Below, piece by piece: positions 54,490 to 64,000 of a DNA stretch of 64,000 bases. The notes beneath the pieces are model-generated. The model ran no database searches and was not told the origin of the DNA. It saw nothing but the letters and a program-made list of their open reading frames with translations. Within the stretch, counting starts at the first letter, position 1, and every line of letters starts with the position of its first letter. The stretch is from Takakia lepidozioides. Lineage: Eukaryota > Streptophyta > Takakiopsida > Takakiales > Takakiaceae. The stretch spans positions 46,004,001-46,068,000 of the forward strand of contig CM060733.1 in NCBI GenBank assembly GCA_030704615.1. Direction: 5' to 3'. The position numbers and the translations under genes are program-made.

Positions 54490-55370
54490 TGTTGAGCTTA
54501 CAAATATGAAATCATCTATAAATAACAGCATTTTTTTCCTTACTTTTAATATTTTATTACAACTCAATTTTAACTAAATCCGAACGTTTGGCCTAAATCT
54601 GATGTACGACAATATTTTTGTCTTTTAGATTTGATTTTAAAAAAATTATAGCAAATTAGAGAAAATGTAATTATATAAATTTGATGACGTATTAGTTGGA
54701 GTCAATTCGTCAAAGGGGTCCATACAATCGAGATATAGTTATATTTATAGCATGATTGATGTTATAGGTTGTGTCAAAGTGTCAACGTTGACAAATTTGA
54801 TAATTTTAATTGAATCATGAATGCACTAGCAAATTGGTACCAATCAAGCTGCTTATATCACTGTTCGTCTGACATCACTTTAAAGTTTTTTAATAAAATG
54901 GTATCTTATTGTTCAAGATTGCACAAAATGACTGTATGTAGACTAAATACATCGACGTTATGTCGTAAGTTACATCATGACTCCGCATCCTAGCGTCATT
55001 TTACATCATTATTCTTCAAATATTTTGCAAATTTCACGTCACGTCACGCCATCACGTCACGCCATTTTGTGCAATATAGTTGTTGTTTCTGTAACTAATT
55101 AACACATGACTGTCTGTATGTACATGTTCTATAGACAAAATTATTGTCAACACACGATTATCAATGCTATAAGACCTTTACAAAATATTAACCAACTAAT
55201 GCCTGATAAAATGATAATTATCTTATTGTTCATGTAATCAATTAACACTTAGAGTTAAACCCTAAACCATTAATTGTTAATACTTCGAATTAGACCCTAA
55301 GCCCTATTACTCAAATTTAAACCTAAACTATGACTCGTGCGTTCTTCATAGAGATTGTCAACAAGGTGCA
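54490..55370. other. AT-rich DNA
   Basis: No coding potential. Some words of the adjoining satellite (AATTAACAC, TTGTCAACACAC) already appear from about 55100. Confidence 0.45.
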
Positions 55371-55379
55371 TACTTACAA

Positions 55380-57095
55380 AATGTGCTATTTAAACATGCA
55401 TAGTGACCAACTAAATATGCACAATAATAAGCTATCTTGTTGTAACCTCTTTAAAACTTAATTAACATATGCGTATGTTCTTGACATTATTAACACACTT
55501 ATCAAGTAACTTAGAAAACCTCTAGTAACGCCTGCACATACTGCCCCACTAGATATGCCCAATAATAGATTAGTAGATTTTTCTTAATATGATATTTGAT
55601 TACTTAATATACCTGAGTGTGTTTTGATAGACATTGTAAACACCCCTAACAACCTAACCCACGCACAATGACCACCTAAATATACCCAATAATAAACTAG
55701 TAGATTTTTGTTGTTCATATAATTAATTTAGTTAATATACCTAAGTATATTTTTGTGAGCATATTCTTGACAAACATTGTCAACACACACTTAGAAACCT
55801 AATCCACCTGAATTTGTCTAATAATGAGCCAATAAAGTTTTGTCGTTCATGTAACGAATTAGTTAATACACCTGAGCACGATGTGTGTTTTGATAGACAT
55901 TGTCAACACATACTTAACAACCTAACCGTGCACACAGTGACCACCTAGTTTATATGCCCAATAATAAGCTAGTAGAATCACATTGTTCGCACAATTGATT
56001 AGTTAATATACCAAACTCGTGTCTTCTTGACAAACATTGTCAACACACATGTAGCAACCTGATCCACCAAAAATTGCCTGATAATAATCTAATAAATTAT
56101 TGTTGTTCCTGTACTCTTGACTTAGTTAATACACCTTAGCATTGTGTTTTTAACATACTTTGTCTACACACTCTTAATGCAGCCTAACCTACATACATAC
56201 CACCTAATTTATATGTCCACCAATAAGTTAGTAAAGTCTTGTTGTTCATGCAATTGATTAGTTAATACACTTAAGTCACTCGTGTGTTTTTAATAGAGAC
56301 TAGGGTAGCCTGTGCCGTTGGCCCTTTTGTCCAATGTCATTTTTAAGTCCAAATGCATCAATATATGAAGCAAGCCAATATCTCATCATTTTTTTTTCCC
56401 CCACAGAGTCTACGACCAGATTTGAACCGGAGACCTTTCCCTTGACATCTCTCCCGTCCAGGCTTAACCATTGTCCATGAATGCCCACTTTGCCATTTTG
56501 CTATTTTTTGTGAATTTCCAGCGACCAAAAGTACTTGAAATTCCACATCTAGATCCCACACCGCCGGTCCAAAAATCATGAGACCAAGCTTGTGCACCCC
56601 TCCTCGTCGAGGGCTTTCCAACGGTACCAAGCACCAGGGCTGGGGCCTTGCGGTTTTGGGACATCTCAACATGACAAAACAAACAAACCAAAACAAACGT
56701 CTCGATTCATATGTTGATTGTCAACACACACCTACCAACCTAACCCACCTAATTTTATCTAATAATAGGCTAATAAATTCTTATTATGCCTATAATAAAT
56801 TAGTCAATATACCAGAGCATTGTGTTCTTGATATACATTGTCAACAGACACTTAATACAACCTAACTTGCACAGTCACCACCTAATTTAGATGCCCAATA
56901 ATAAGTTAGCAGATTATTATTTTTCATGCAATTGAATAGTTAATACACCTAAGTCACTTGTGTGTTCTTGATGGACATTGTCAACACACACTTACCAACC
57001 CAAACCACCTAAATTTCCCTAATAATAAGCTAATAAATTACTAAAACCTTGTTGTTCATATAATGAATTATTAATACACCTGCGCATTGTGTTCT
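55380..57095. repeat. AT-rich satellite, about 130-bp monomers in alternating A/B types
   Basis: The words CCCAATAATAAGCTAGTAGA, TTGTTGTTCATG, AGTTAATACACCTAAG, GTGTGTTCTTGATAGAC and ATTGTCAACACACAC recur in fixed order about every 120-150 bp. A type with CACAGTGACCACCTAATTTA alternates with one reading CAACCTAACCCACCTAAATT, so the basic repeat may be a dimer of about 265 bp. Divergence between copies is high. The array is interrupted at about 56300-56705. Confidence 0.75.
56300..56705 (-). mobile_element. tRNA-derived SINE-like insertion inside the satellite
   Basis: On the minus strand GGACAATGGTTAAGCC (A-box-like, about 56477-56462) is followed about 48 nt later by CCGGTTCAAATCTGG (consensus B-box, about 56430-56416). 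The sequence then runs through an A-rich stretch (about 56390). Satellite words stop at about 56300 and resume at about 56705. About 215 bp of non-tRNA sequence precede the A-box, so the unit may be composite, or the SINE may be only 56300-56480. Confidence 0.55.
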
Positions 57096-57254
57096 TGAGA
57101 GAAGAACACAATGGTTTTTTGGCTCTTCGACTCTTTGGCTATACCGAGACACGTGGTCAAATATGAGAGGGGCAAAAATCCATTTCTTTTGCTCTTCCAC
57201 CTTTACCATTCTTATCCTAACACAATAAAAAAAACCTTGAGCACAAACACCCAC

Positions 57255-57788
57255 TACCCCAATATCCGCAAGGTGTCACTCTATTAGTGGCCATTGAACC
57301 CAAACAACTCCGACACGCACACAATTTACCCTTCCCAACATATCTACGCCACAAAGAATCTACCCTCACAACTATCTTACTCATCCACAATGCCTCTTAT
57401 ACCCATGTACCTCCAGACTTCCTCGACAACCCCAACCTCCTCCTAACCGGCACGCATGGTATGACGCTCACATCCTTTCCCCCCCACCCTATAGACCAGA
57501 ACTATACAAAAACTAGACTCCGACGCCTCCCCGTCCTCTCCGCAGACTCTTGATGCCACCCTTGTCACTGCAGAAATATAGCCTAATGAATACAACACGT
57601 TCCAGAGATGTAATGCTCTAGTCGGTGCCGACTATGACACTAGGTTCGCTCACGTGAGCGGCATCACAGAAGTGCATATACAGTGTTTGGAGAAACCAAA
57701 GACTTACATTGCGAACATATGCTCCCAATTGGTAGTATCGGTATGTCCACCACGACAGCCAGCTTTCCAGCGCAGGAACGTCATCGTC
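57255..57788. other. Anonymous spacer
   Basis: An open + frame of 88 codons (57287-57553), rich in Pro, Thr and Leu, has no recognised family. Nothing else is supported. Confidence 0.3.
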
Positions 57789-60316
57789 TCACACGGCACC
57801 GGAGGAGGACCAGGCACGGATCGCCGATTTCATTTCACAGATTGCGATTGTCATAATCTTTCGGTAATTCGGATGGTACACGTGACACGCCATTGTGCTC
57901 CAGCCGTGTATTCGTTTGACGTTGTCAAACATAATCCAACTCGACCCCAGCTCACCACCGACCCGCATCATGTCCACCAAATAGACTCCACAGCCTTTAC
58001 CAACAGTTGATATCTTGAAGACAAAGCATCTCTCGTCCACACTCCCTTGACCTGGAAAACGGCTCCCCTGGATATAGTTGTACCCACTCCAACTTTTCAT
58101 TGTCATTAACGCTTCCACATCGCTCCCAATCCCCATTGCCACTTTTGTCTTCTGTGTCTTGTAACGAACACCACATCTGCTCATTGCACCCACTTCTTCC
58201 ATGAGCTCCTCGAATTGCTCATAAGATAGCTTCCAACTCTCTGTTGCACCAAGAGATAACACTTTCTCCATGAGGGGTTTGCTAATCTATCAGCTATCAG
58301 CCATCAGTCATCAGCCATCAGTGTGACGTGGATGCGCAAACGGCGGCCACATGGCAATATAATATTTTTTCTCGGGCTGCCCGTAATTGTATGCTTGGAT
58401 TTGAGAGAAACAATAATGAAAAATGACACGGGATCGTATTGACATGCCACCTTTGGCTGCCAAAGGTGGAGACCGAGCGGGAGAACATAAAGGTAAAAAC
58501 GAAATAAATGGATGTCAAAAAATAAAAAAATAAAAAAATAAAAACCAACATTGTACCGACATGCACCTTTGGCTGCCGAAGGTGGAGGCTGAGCGGGAGA
58601 ACATAAAGGTAAAAACGAAATAAATGGATGTTGGGGGGGAAAAAAAAAAAAAAAAAAAAACAACAACATGAGATATGGACTTCTAACGTGGAAGAATTCT
58701 GCATGTTTTTTAGCCGTTTCAATCTCTAGCTTGGATTATCGTATACTACGGAAATGTCCAATGATGCTGGTGAAAAATATATATATTTGTTGGACCTAAG
58801 TTGAATGAAGGTAGCTCTTCTGTCCTTGTATAAGGTACTTTTTGCTTTTTGGAATGTGATATTTTATTCAATTTCAAACTCTAAAATTTATTTTTCTTTC
58901 GGGCAGGTTTGTCGGGCAGATTGAAATGTTCTTGTTCACCTTCGTTGACCTTCGTCACTGATGGAATTGCGTTGGTAACTGACAGAATATGAGCTCTCTC
59001 TCCATGACGATAGATTCAGCAACAGATAGCTGAACTGATTTGGGCCTGGTTGAGGGTGACCTTTGGATCTCTTCTGCAATTGCATTTTTTGCCTTTGCTG
59101 TTGCTTCCCGACACAGCCCAGGTGCAGAGGGGTGTGAGTGGTTCCCAACATGGACGGCTGCTCTTGTCATTGTTGGTGGACCAAGGACACATAAAACATT
59201 GTCACGGGGCAAATGTGCATGCACGTGGGTGCATGATTGCACACTGTGCATACAAAGGTGTTTGGTGGAACTTGGCTCTGTGGCTTGAAGTGAACCTCGG
59301 AGTGCCCCAACCAGTGCATCTCATTGTGCTCTCCCTCCCTGACGAAGAATGGGCACGTTCCCCAGACGCACCTCAACGCTCCAACATAGTAAACATATTT
59401 GTCGTATAAAAGTTGGTTAGTACTCGACTACGATCGTGGCACTACGTGGACTAACAATGTAAGTCTGCACCGACTACAACAACTTGTAGGGCAATGTCCA
59501 CTACTGGAAATGGAAACATCACCTCACAACGCCGCCTTTTGAACCAATGAGCGGGAGCTTTATGTTGGTTGTTTTTGTGACCGTCCATGGATTCCCGTCG
59601 TACTTGCGGTCCATGCCCTCAAGCTGCCCTGCTGGAGATGTGTTCAATGTGGGCAGCAGCTCATACAAAACATCACCGTCGATGATACTCGACAAGCATT
59701 TCACCTTCCTCGCTTCTATATTTTCAAAATTGATCCTTCCAAGCTGCGATTTGGAGTCTAGGTGCAGAAGCTTCAACACATCCAGTATAGATTGAGCGGG
59801 CTATGTGAATTTAGTGTTGTTGCCCATAAACTCCCCTCGGCGCAATTTTTGTGGAGGTGAAGCAGATTTGCCCATAATGCTCTCCCGCCTCCCACTACTG
59901 GATCGAATAACCACACATTCTTCACTGTCGCCACTAGAAAGCTCAATGCTCTCAGTTTTCACCACATTAGCACCACGGACGGAAGCCAAAGTAGGATGCT
60001 CACGAGTGGTCGACAGCCTGTCTGTCATAGCACGGACACCAAATATTTTGTATACGACCTTACCTGTAAATGGCAGAACCCATGACTTGTTCTCGACGTC
60101 TCGAACTGGATCCAAGATGCGGGTTTCGGTGACGCCCTCTTCACTCATGTCCTCCTCCTCAACAACAAGAGAGAGAGGGTCCAGATTAAACCTTTCAAGT
60201 ATTACTTTGTCAAGCAGAAACATCTGGCCTCCCTGTGCCTTAACCTTCACAAGATCAGAGGACGGTGGACAATCACAGCTTATCACATCACAGCACGACA
60301 TGGCTTTACACAGCAC
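57789..60316 (-). pseudogene. Decayed relative of the 38-kb MULE-SWIM transposase
   Basis: Minus strand, three main pieces. 60316-59801 is the N-terminal part, with ENKSWVLPFTGKVVYKIFG where the intact copy has DGREWRVPPSDNVIYRAVG. 59779-59519 is the middle part (DGNPWTVTKTTNIK versus DGHPWCVTKTTSMK). 58271-57789 is the core: GYNYIQGSRFPGQG, ERCFVFKISTVGKG, SWIMFDNVKR, MTIAICEMKS. The first catalytic Asp block (IMFDN) survives. The segment with the second Asp (FMADN in the other copy) is gone, and a low-complexity block separates the pieces. The protein-level relation is clear, but divergence from the 38-kb copy is large, so this is an older subfamily. Confidence 0.75.
58272..58900. other. 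Low-complexity interruption with a short duplication and poly(A)
   Basis: The block CACCTTTGGCTGCC..AGGTGGAG..GAGCGGGAGAACATAAAGGTAAA occurs twice (about 58450-58520 and 58560-58630). It is followed by an A-run of about 20 at 58641-58660. CAGCCATCAG repeats lie at 58290-58320. It separates parts of the decayed transposase. Confidence 0.5.
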
Positions 60317-60500
60317 GACACAGTTTCACACAGCCAGTCACAACCCGACACAGTCCGACACAGCCAGTCACAGCTCGGCACAGTCACAGCCCGACACAGC
60401 TTGGCACAGTCCGTCACAACGTACATAGGGTACGGTTATCATTGGCAGGGAACGACTGTGTGGGAACGACATCTTGCAGAGGGAACGTGCTTTCTTCTTG
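60270..60500 (-). repeat. CACAGCC short tandem repeat plus conserved flank, second copy
   Basis: Inverted relative of 52128-52400: GACACAGCCAGTCACAGC-type repeats at 60305-60420, then ATCATTGGCAGGGAACGACTG and GGGAACGTGC at 60440-60492. The Ty3/gypsy reverse-transcriptase frame breaks where this block begins, so it appears to be the insertion that truncated it. Confidence 0.6.
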
Positions 60501-60880
60501 GACAAGGATGCCTCGGCGTGAGCCTGGTCGCGTGAGCGCAAGGCCGGTAATCACCGCATATACGTCTCTCCGTCCAATTGCCATAGACATCCTTCTTGGC
60601 TGGCATCACTGTGGCTGAAGCATACTCTCCACCAGAGAGCTCTACCAAACCAGCCTCACAGAGATCTTGAGTCCTCATATGAATCAAAGACCTCTCCATG
60701 TCACTGTATCTATAGGGTCTCCAAAAGATTGGCGTGTCAGTGGCCAACTCAATACAAATCTCTTGACCCTTCAGTGCTCCCAAGTCCTTCAAACTGAAGG
60801 CAAAGCAATTCCTGTAAGCCCTCAGGAACCGCCGTATATGACGTCTCTCTCCTCCGGTGACAATGGGTCCAATGTCAGGC
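60493..60880 (-). pseudogene. Ty3/gypsy reverse transcriptase, N-terminal fragment
   Basis: Minus strand: RRFLRAYRNCFAFSLKDLGA, then TPIFWRPYRYSDMERSLI, LCEAGLVELSGGEYASATVM and KDVYGNWTERRICGDYRP. This is the classic start of Ty3/gypsy RT (fingers, up to the RxCVDYRxLN-like box, here RICGDYR). It stops before the catalytic YxDD box at the repeat block near 60490. Because it lies 3' of the integrase at 62.8-64 kb on the same strand, it belongs to a different copy, since the normal order is RT before IN. Confidence 0.8.
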
Positions 60881-61850
60881 TCCCAATTGTCCTCCGTAAT
60901 TGCAACATTAAGTCCAGTGGGCTTAGAGGTAGAGGATGCGTCTAGTGGTTGCTATACTGCAACCTCTTGAGTAGTGTTCCCTACCTGCTCGGTCAATGAC
61001 AAGGCCTCATCCTGCCCCATCATCTCATCCTCGAGGACTTCCTCAACCCGAGAAAAATCCCCAACCTCATCCATCACCGCCACCTTGGCTGCCAACTCCC
61101 TCGAGCACCTCCCACGTGTGCCATGGATGCATGCACCCCGTGGTCCTCACATGTTTGCCCCCACTCACTGCCTATACCGTCTCGGTAGGCAGAGAGACCA
61201 TCGAGGGAAGTGTTCTCCACACTCTGCATTGCTCAGCCATAGCCAAGCTGATAATCCACATCAAGCAATTGAGATCCATTGCTTGCTCCAACACCTAACG
61301 ACGTGATGCCTCAGAAAGAGACGGCACCGCCGTGGTACCAGTGGTAAAATCCATCGCCCGCTCACGCTCGTCAGCATTAGGCTCCACTAACTGCTGCAAC
61401 TAAGCATCCCACAGGAGGCCAGGTCCACTATCCCAAAAAGCATGCGATCCTGGGAAGCTGAGCAGTGTAGATAATGTTGCTCGTGGTTGACCCACATTGT
61501 TGACCACTACCAAAGGCGAACGGTCATCGTGTCTCACACGCTGAGACTGTCTCCCTGTGTCCAGAATGCTATCCACTACGAGGTATGCTGGCCGTTGCAC
61601 CCCATCAAATGCACACTTGAGCAGTGCGGGTGACATCAAGTTAGTCCATCATAACCATGGACGATGAGCCCGTGACCCCACTGCAGCTGCATCCAGCAAC
61701 ACTGCTGACCCAAGCCACGACCGGACTTGATGCACACTGGCCATCACCCTGGCCATCACCCTGGCCCGAAAATCGCCCATCAATGGCACATTCTCCAAGA
61801 TGTATGCTAGAGATACAACTTGATGAAGCTGCAAGTGGCGCAAAACCCGT
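60881..61850 (-). other. Probable upstream internal region of the same gypsy fragment
   Basis: Open minus-strand stretches without a confident motif. The expected protease D-T/S-G-A site is not recognised. Composition and position fit gag-pol sequence upstream of RT, but this is by context only. Confidence 0.35.
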
Positions 61851-62039
61851 GTCGTGCGCATACATATCGCTACACAACTACATCGTTGTCCAAAACCACA
61901 CAACACATGTGCACACCACACACTAGTATACCACTAGTCCACCACTAGTCCAACCACTAGTCCAACCACTAGGCTACAACTAGTCAGTCACTAGGCTACC
62001 ACTATTTTGCCCACTATGGCAGTCACTAGTCCACACAAT
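61851..62039 (+). repeat. Direct repeat, left copy (about 189 bp)
   Basis: Starts GTCGTGCGCATACATATCGC and ends CACTAGTCCACACAAT. Repeated at 62359-62536 with small differences (a CCACTAGTCC unit number change). Contains short CCACTAGTCC tandem words. Confidence 0.85.
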
Positions 62040-62054
62040 GATAAAGAAGAAGAA

Positions 62055-62355
62055 TACAAGCACGAGCTTACAAATCTGAAGCATAAACTCATGCATATAT
62101 AACCTCATCACTCAAATACAAGTCAAGCCAAGTGCACCCCACGCCATGGGGAATCCACACTACGGCGCCATAGCTAGGCGCGGTGAGGCTCAACTCGAGA
62201 AAGATGAGCCTTCCGCGCTTGCCGTGAAAATAACCACTCCAAGGCCTAAATCTGCCTTGACCCCTGGATTGACACTTGGGCCAATCCCAAATGTCAATAT
62301 GTAAAAGCTAGCTATTTCCTAGCTAGTTTCACACTAGTGGTAAAATAACTTGACA
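62055..62355 (-). mobile_element. About 300-bp dispersed module, copy 2
   Basis: Near-identical to 16110-16411, with scattered single-base differences and the same end (minus-strand start TGTCAAGTTATTTTACC) and hairpin. It lies between two direct repeats of about 180-190 bp. Confidence 0.7.
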
Positions 62356-62358
62356 GCT

Positions 62359-62536
62359 GTCGTGCGCATACATATCGCTACACAACTACATCGCTGTCCA
62401 AAACCACACAACACATGTGCACACCACACACTAGTATACCACTAGTCCAGCCACTAGTCCAACCACTAGGCTACAACTAGTCAGTCACTAGGCTGCCACT
62501 ATGCTGCCCACTATGGCAGTCACTAGTCCACACAAT
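62359..62536 (+). repeat. Direct repeat, right copy (about 178 bp)
   Basis: Right partner of 61851-62039. Same beginning and end, slightly shorter. Confidence 0.85.
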
Positions 62537-62793
62537 CGCCCCCCAGCTGGTGCTTAGGTCCCTCTAAGTCCAGGTAGCCACAAGATGTGATAGTGACCAT
62601 AGCCTCACTAAGTCCTCCACCACTATCCCTACTACACTCAAACTCGATAGATCAAGAGGCCGAGTGCAAGAGTTGCCCCATCGTTAGTCGCCGTCTTGCA
62701 ACCTGTGAACTTGAGCTTGGGATCTCATGTATTGACTCCTATGAGCTTGGCCTCCCATGTCTTGTTAGCTGCCTCCAGTCATGTCCACTGCCA

Positions 62794-64000
62794 CTATCCC
62801 AAGCAGTGTGGACACAACCAATCTCCATCAGGAACCTTCTCAAGAGGTGGTGTCAAGCATCCATATGCCAACCCCTTGAGCATCGATCACACACCAGCAT
62901 GGTGGCTGCCCCTTTGGCAGACCCACAGAGCATGCACCTCAAACCTGCAGGTACCACTGCCAAGTTTGGGTCAACTCTGCCATCGACATTGGGAAGGTGA
63001 CATGGCGCACAATTACGCACATGGTCCTTCCAAGTCATGCCATCCCGACCCTCTAAGATCAGGACCCCTGAGGGCAACACCTCTCGAACCCTCAGAATAA
63101 CACGCCCTGCAGTAACATCCAGAGTCGTAGGAGCAGTCTGCTGCAAATAAACATAGTCACCAGGGCTAAACCTCCGAACCCCAGGACAATATCCTCCTCC
63201 ACGTATAGTGGCATACCTCAACGTATCACGGTGCTGTGCAATGGCAAGGTTCTCAAAAGCCATGGGCATGACTTTCTTGAACAACTCTGCACGCTTATCA
63301 CATGCACATACCCACACGTCCGGATCGTCAAGGTTAAGGACTTGAGCAGTGTCCCTACGAATGGTTGCAGGCAAATCCGGCTCTTGGCCAAAGAGAAAGA
63401 AATATGGTGAGAGAAGGAGGCAAGTGATGCTTGTTTGCTGAACCTGTGGCCCATGGCTAACCAAGGAACCTGAAGATCCCAATCTCCTAGGTGTCCCTTC
63501 TGCAAGCCATACTTGCGCAAACCCCTCTTCACCGTCTGAACAACTCTCTCTGCTAAGCCATCGGCCTCAGGATGATCCCGAGAAGTGGTGCGGTGGTCTA
63601 TCAAGGCTTTATCACACAAAGCCTGAAACTCCCCCAAGAACTCTCTCCCTTGGTCCGTGAATACCTCAGCTGGAGCACCAAATCGGCTAAGCACACGATC
63701 CAAGAATGCATACGCAGCCCCCCTCACTAGCCTTATCAGGCAATGGAACAACTCAATCCACTTGGAGAAGTGCTCCACCATCACCAAACACATATCTGTG
63801 GTGGCGCATAGTCAGTGGCAACGGTCCTGCGAAGTCAAGACTCCACCTGTAGCCCAATCCCATGATTGGTAAATGATGCAACTGTGGAGTAGGGGCGTTG
63901 AATGAAGCAAGCACCTGTCACACACCATGCACCTAGCCACGAACTGTTGCACCTCTGTATGCATACCACGCCACCAATACTGCCCTTGCAGTAAACTGTG
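62794..64000 (-). mobile_element. Ty3/gypsy integrase with a C-terminal PHD finger (continues beyond the window)
   Basis: Minus strand, entering from the right edge: the zinc region (QYWWRGMHTEVQQFVARC), WSLDFAGPL (first Asp), VEHFSKWIEL, VFTDQGREFLGEF (second Asp) and HPEADGLAERVVQ (Glu, 35 residues later), so DD35E is complete. Then come FGQEPDLPATIRRD, FSPGDYVYLQQ and WKDHVRNCAPCHLPN, the usual C-terminal integrase region. After a short linker CMLC (62938) begins a canonical PHD finger: C-x2-C-x11-C-x2-C-x4-H-x2-C-x14-C-x2-C with the DWLC tryptophan, ending CPHCLG-stop at 62794. Single-base slips near 63440 and 62855 break the frame, so this copy is dead. Most plant gypsy elements with a tail carry a chromodomain instead. 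Confidence 0.85.

Noticed and set aside
56358-56696. 112-codon minus ORF in the satellite gap
   Set aside because: Overlaps the tRNA-like promoter boxes of the SINE-like insertion; not protein-like.
57654-58010. 118-codon + ORF
   Set aside because: Mostly complement of the decayed transposase core (57789-58271), which has the recognisable motifs.
61930-62060. CRISPR-like spaced repeats (CCACTAGTCC)
   Set aside because: The spacing is irregular, words are 10 bp, and the context is a plant nuclear transposon region.

Overview
The window looks like nuclear DNA of a green plant (streptophyte lineage). The evidence is many short spliceosomal GT-AG introns, a chloroplast/mitochondrial-type glutamyl-tRNA synthetase with an N-terminal extension, a plant sterol C5-desaturase, and plant-type CACTA, MULE, LINE and LTR elements. 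The species cannot be named from sequence alone. The odd MULE/SWIM family and abundant satellite DNA fit a non-seed plant better than a compact angiosperm genome, but that is a weak inference.

Left third (1-32 kb), genic, all recognised genes on the + strand: (i) the 3' end of a SET1/COMPASS-type histone H3K4 methyltransferase; (ii) a gag remnant and anonymous DNA; (iii) a complete PRP16-type DEAH spliceosomal helicase with about 17 exons; (iv) GC-rich, transposon-derived DNA with a tRNA-Met primer-binding site, a truncated MULE transposase and a 1.8-kb GGGTTACA minisatellite; (v) a small two-exon gene of unknown function; (vi) a 13-exon organellar glutamyl-tRNA synthetase whose third intron holds tandem LINE 3' ends. 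The synthetase exons add up to an open frame of exactly 639 codons including the stop.

Middle (32-47.6 kb): a near-perfect 1,425-bp tandem duplication at the 5' side of an unknown cysteine-rich gene or element; a nearly open MULE-like transposase with a C-terminal SWIM zinc finger, flanked on both sides by arrays built on the palindrome GGCGCCGAATTTC (the right array is a higher-order repeat of 3 x about 96 bp); a CACTA (tnp2) transposase with decayed exons; and a sterol C5-desaturase (STE1) locus that seems to lack its second histidine box.

Right third (47.6-64 kb): mostly repeats. It holds a gag-only LTR-element remnant cut by a 330-bp module, a possible small secreted-protein gene, a 130-bp AT-rich satellite interrupted by a tRNA-derived SINE-like insertion, a decayed relative of the 38-kb SWIM transposase, a broken Ty3/gypsy reverse transcriptase, and at the right edge a Ty3/gypsy integrase whose C-terminus carries a canonical PHD finger.

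Strongest leads for something new: the integrase-PHD fusion (62.8-64 kb), the SWIM transposase with its flanking palindromic arrays (36.8-42.3 kb), and the three-copy module with a covarying hairpin. Exon borders were placed by eye from splice consensus, frame and family knowledge. No alignment or database search was run.
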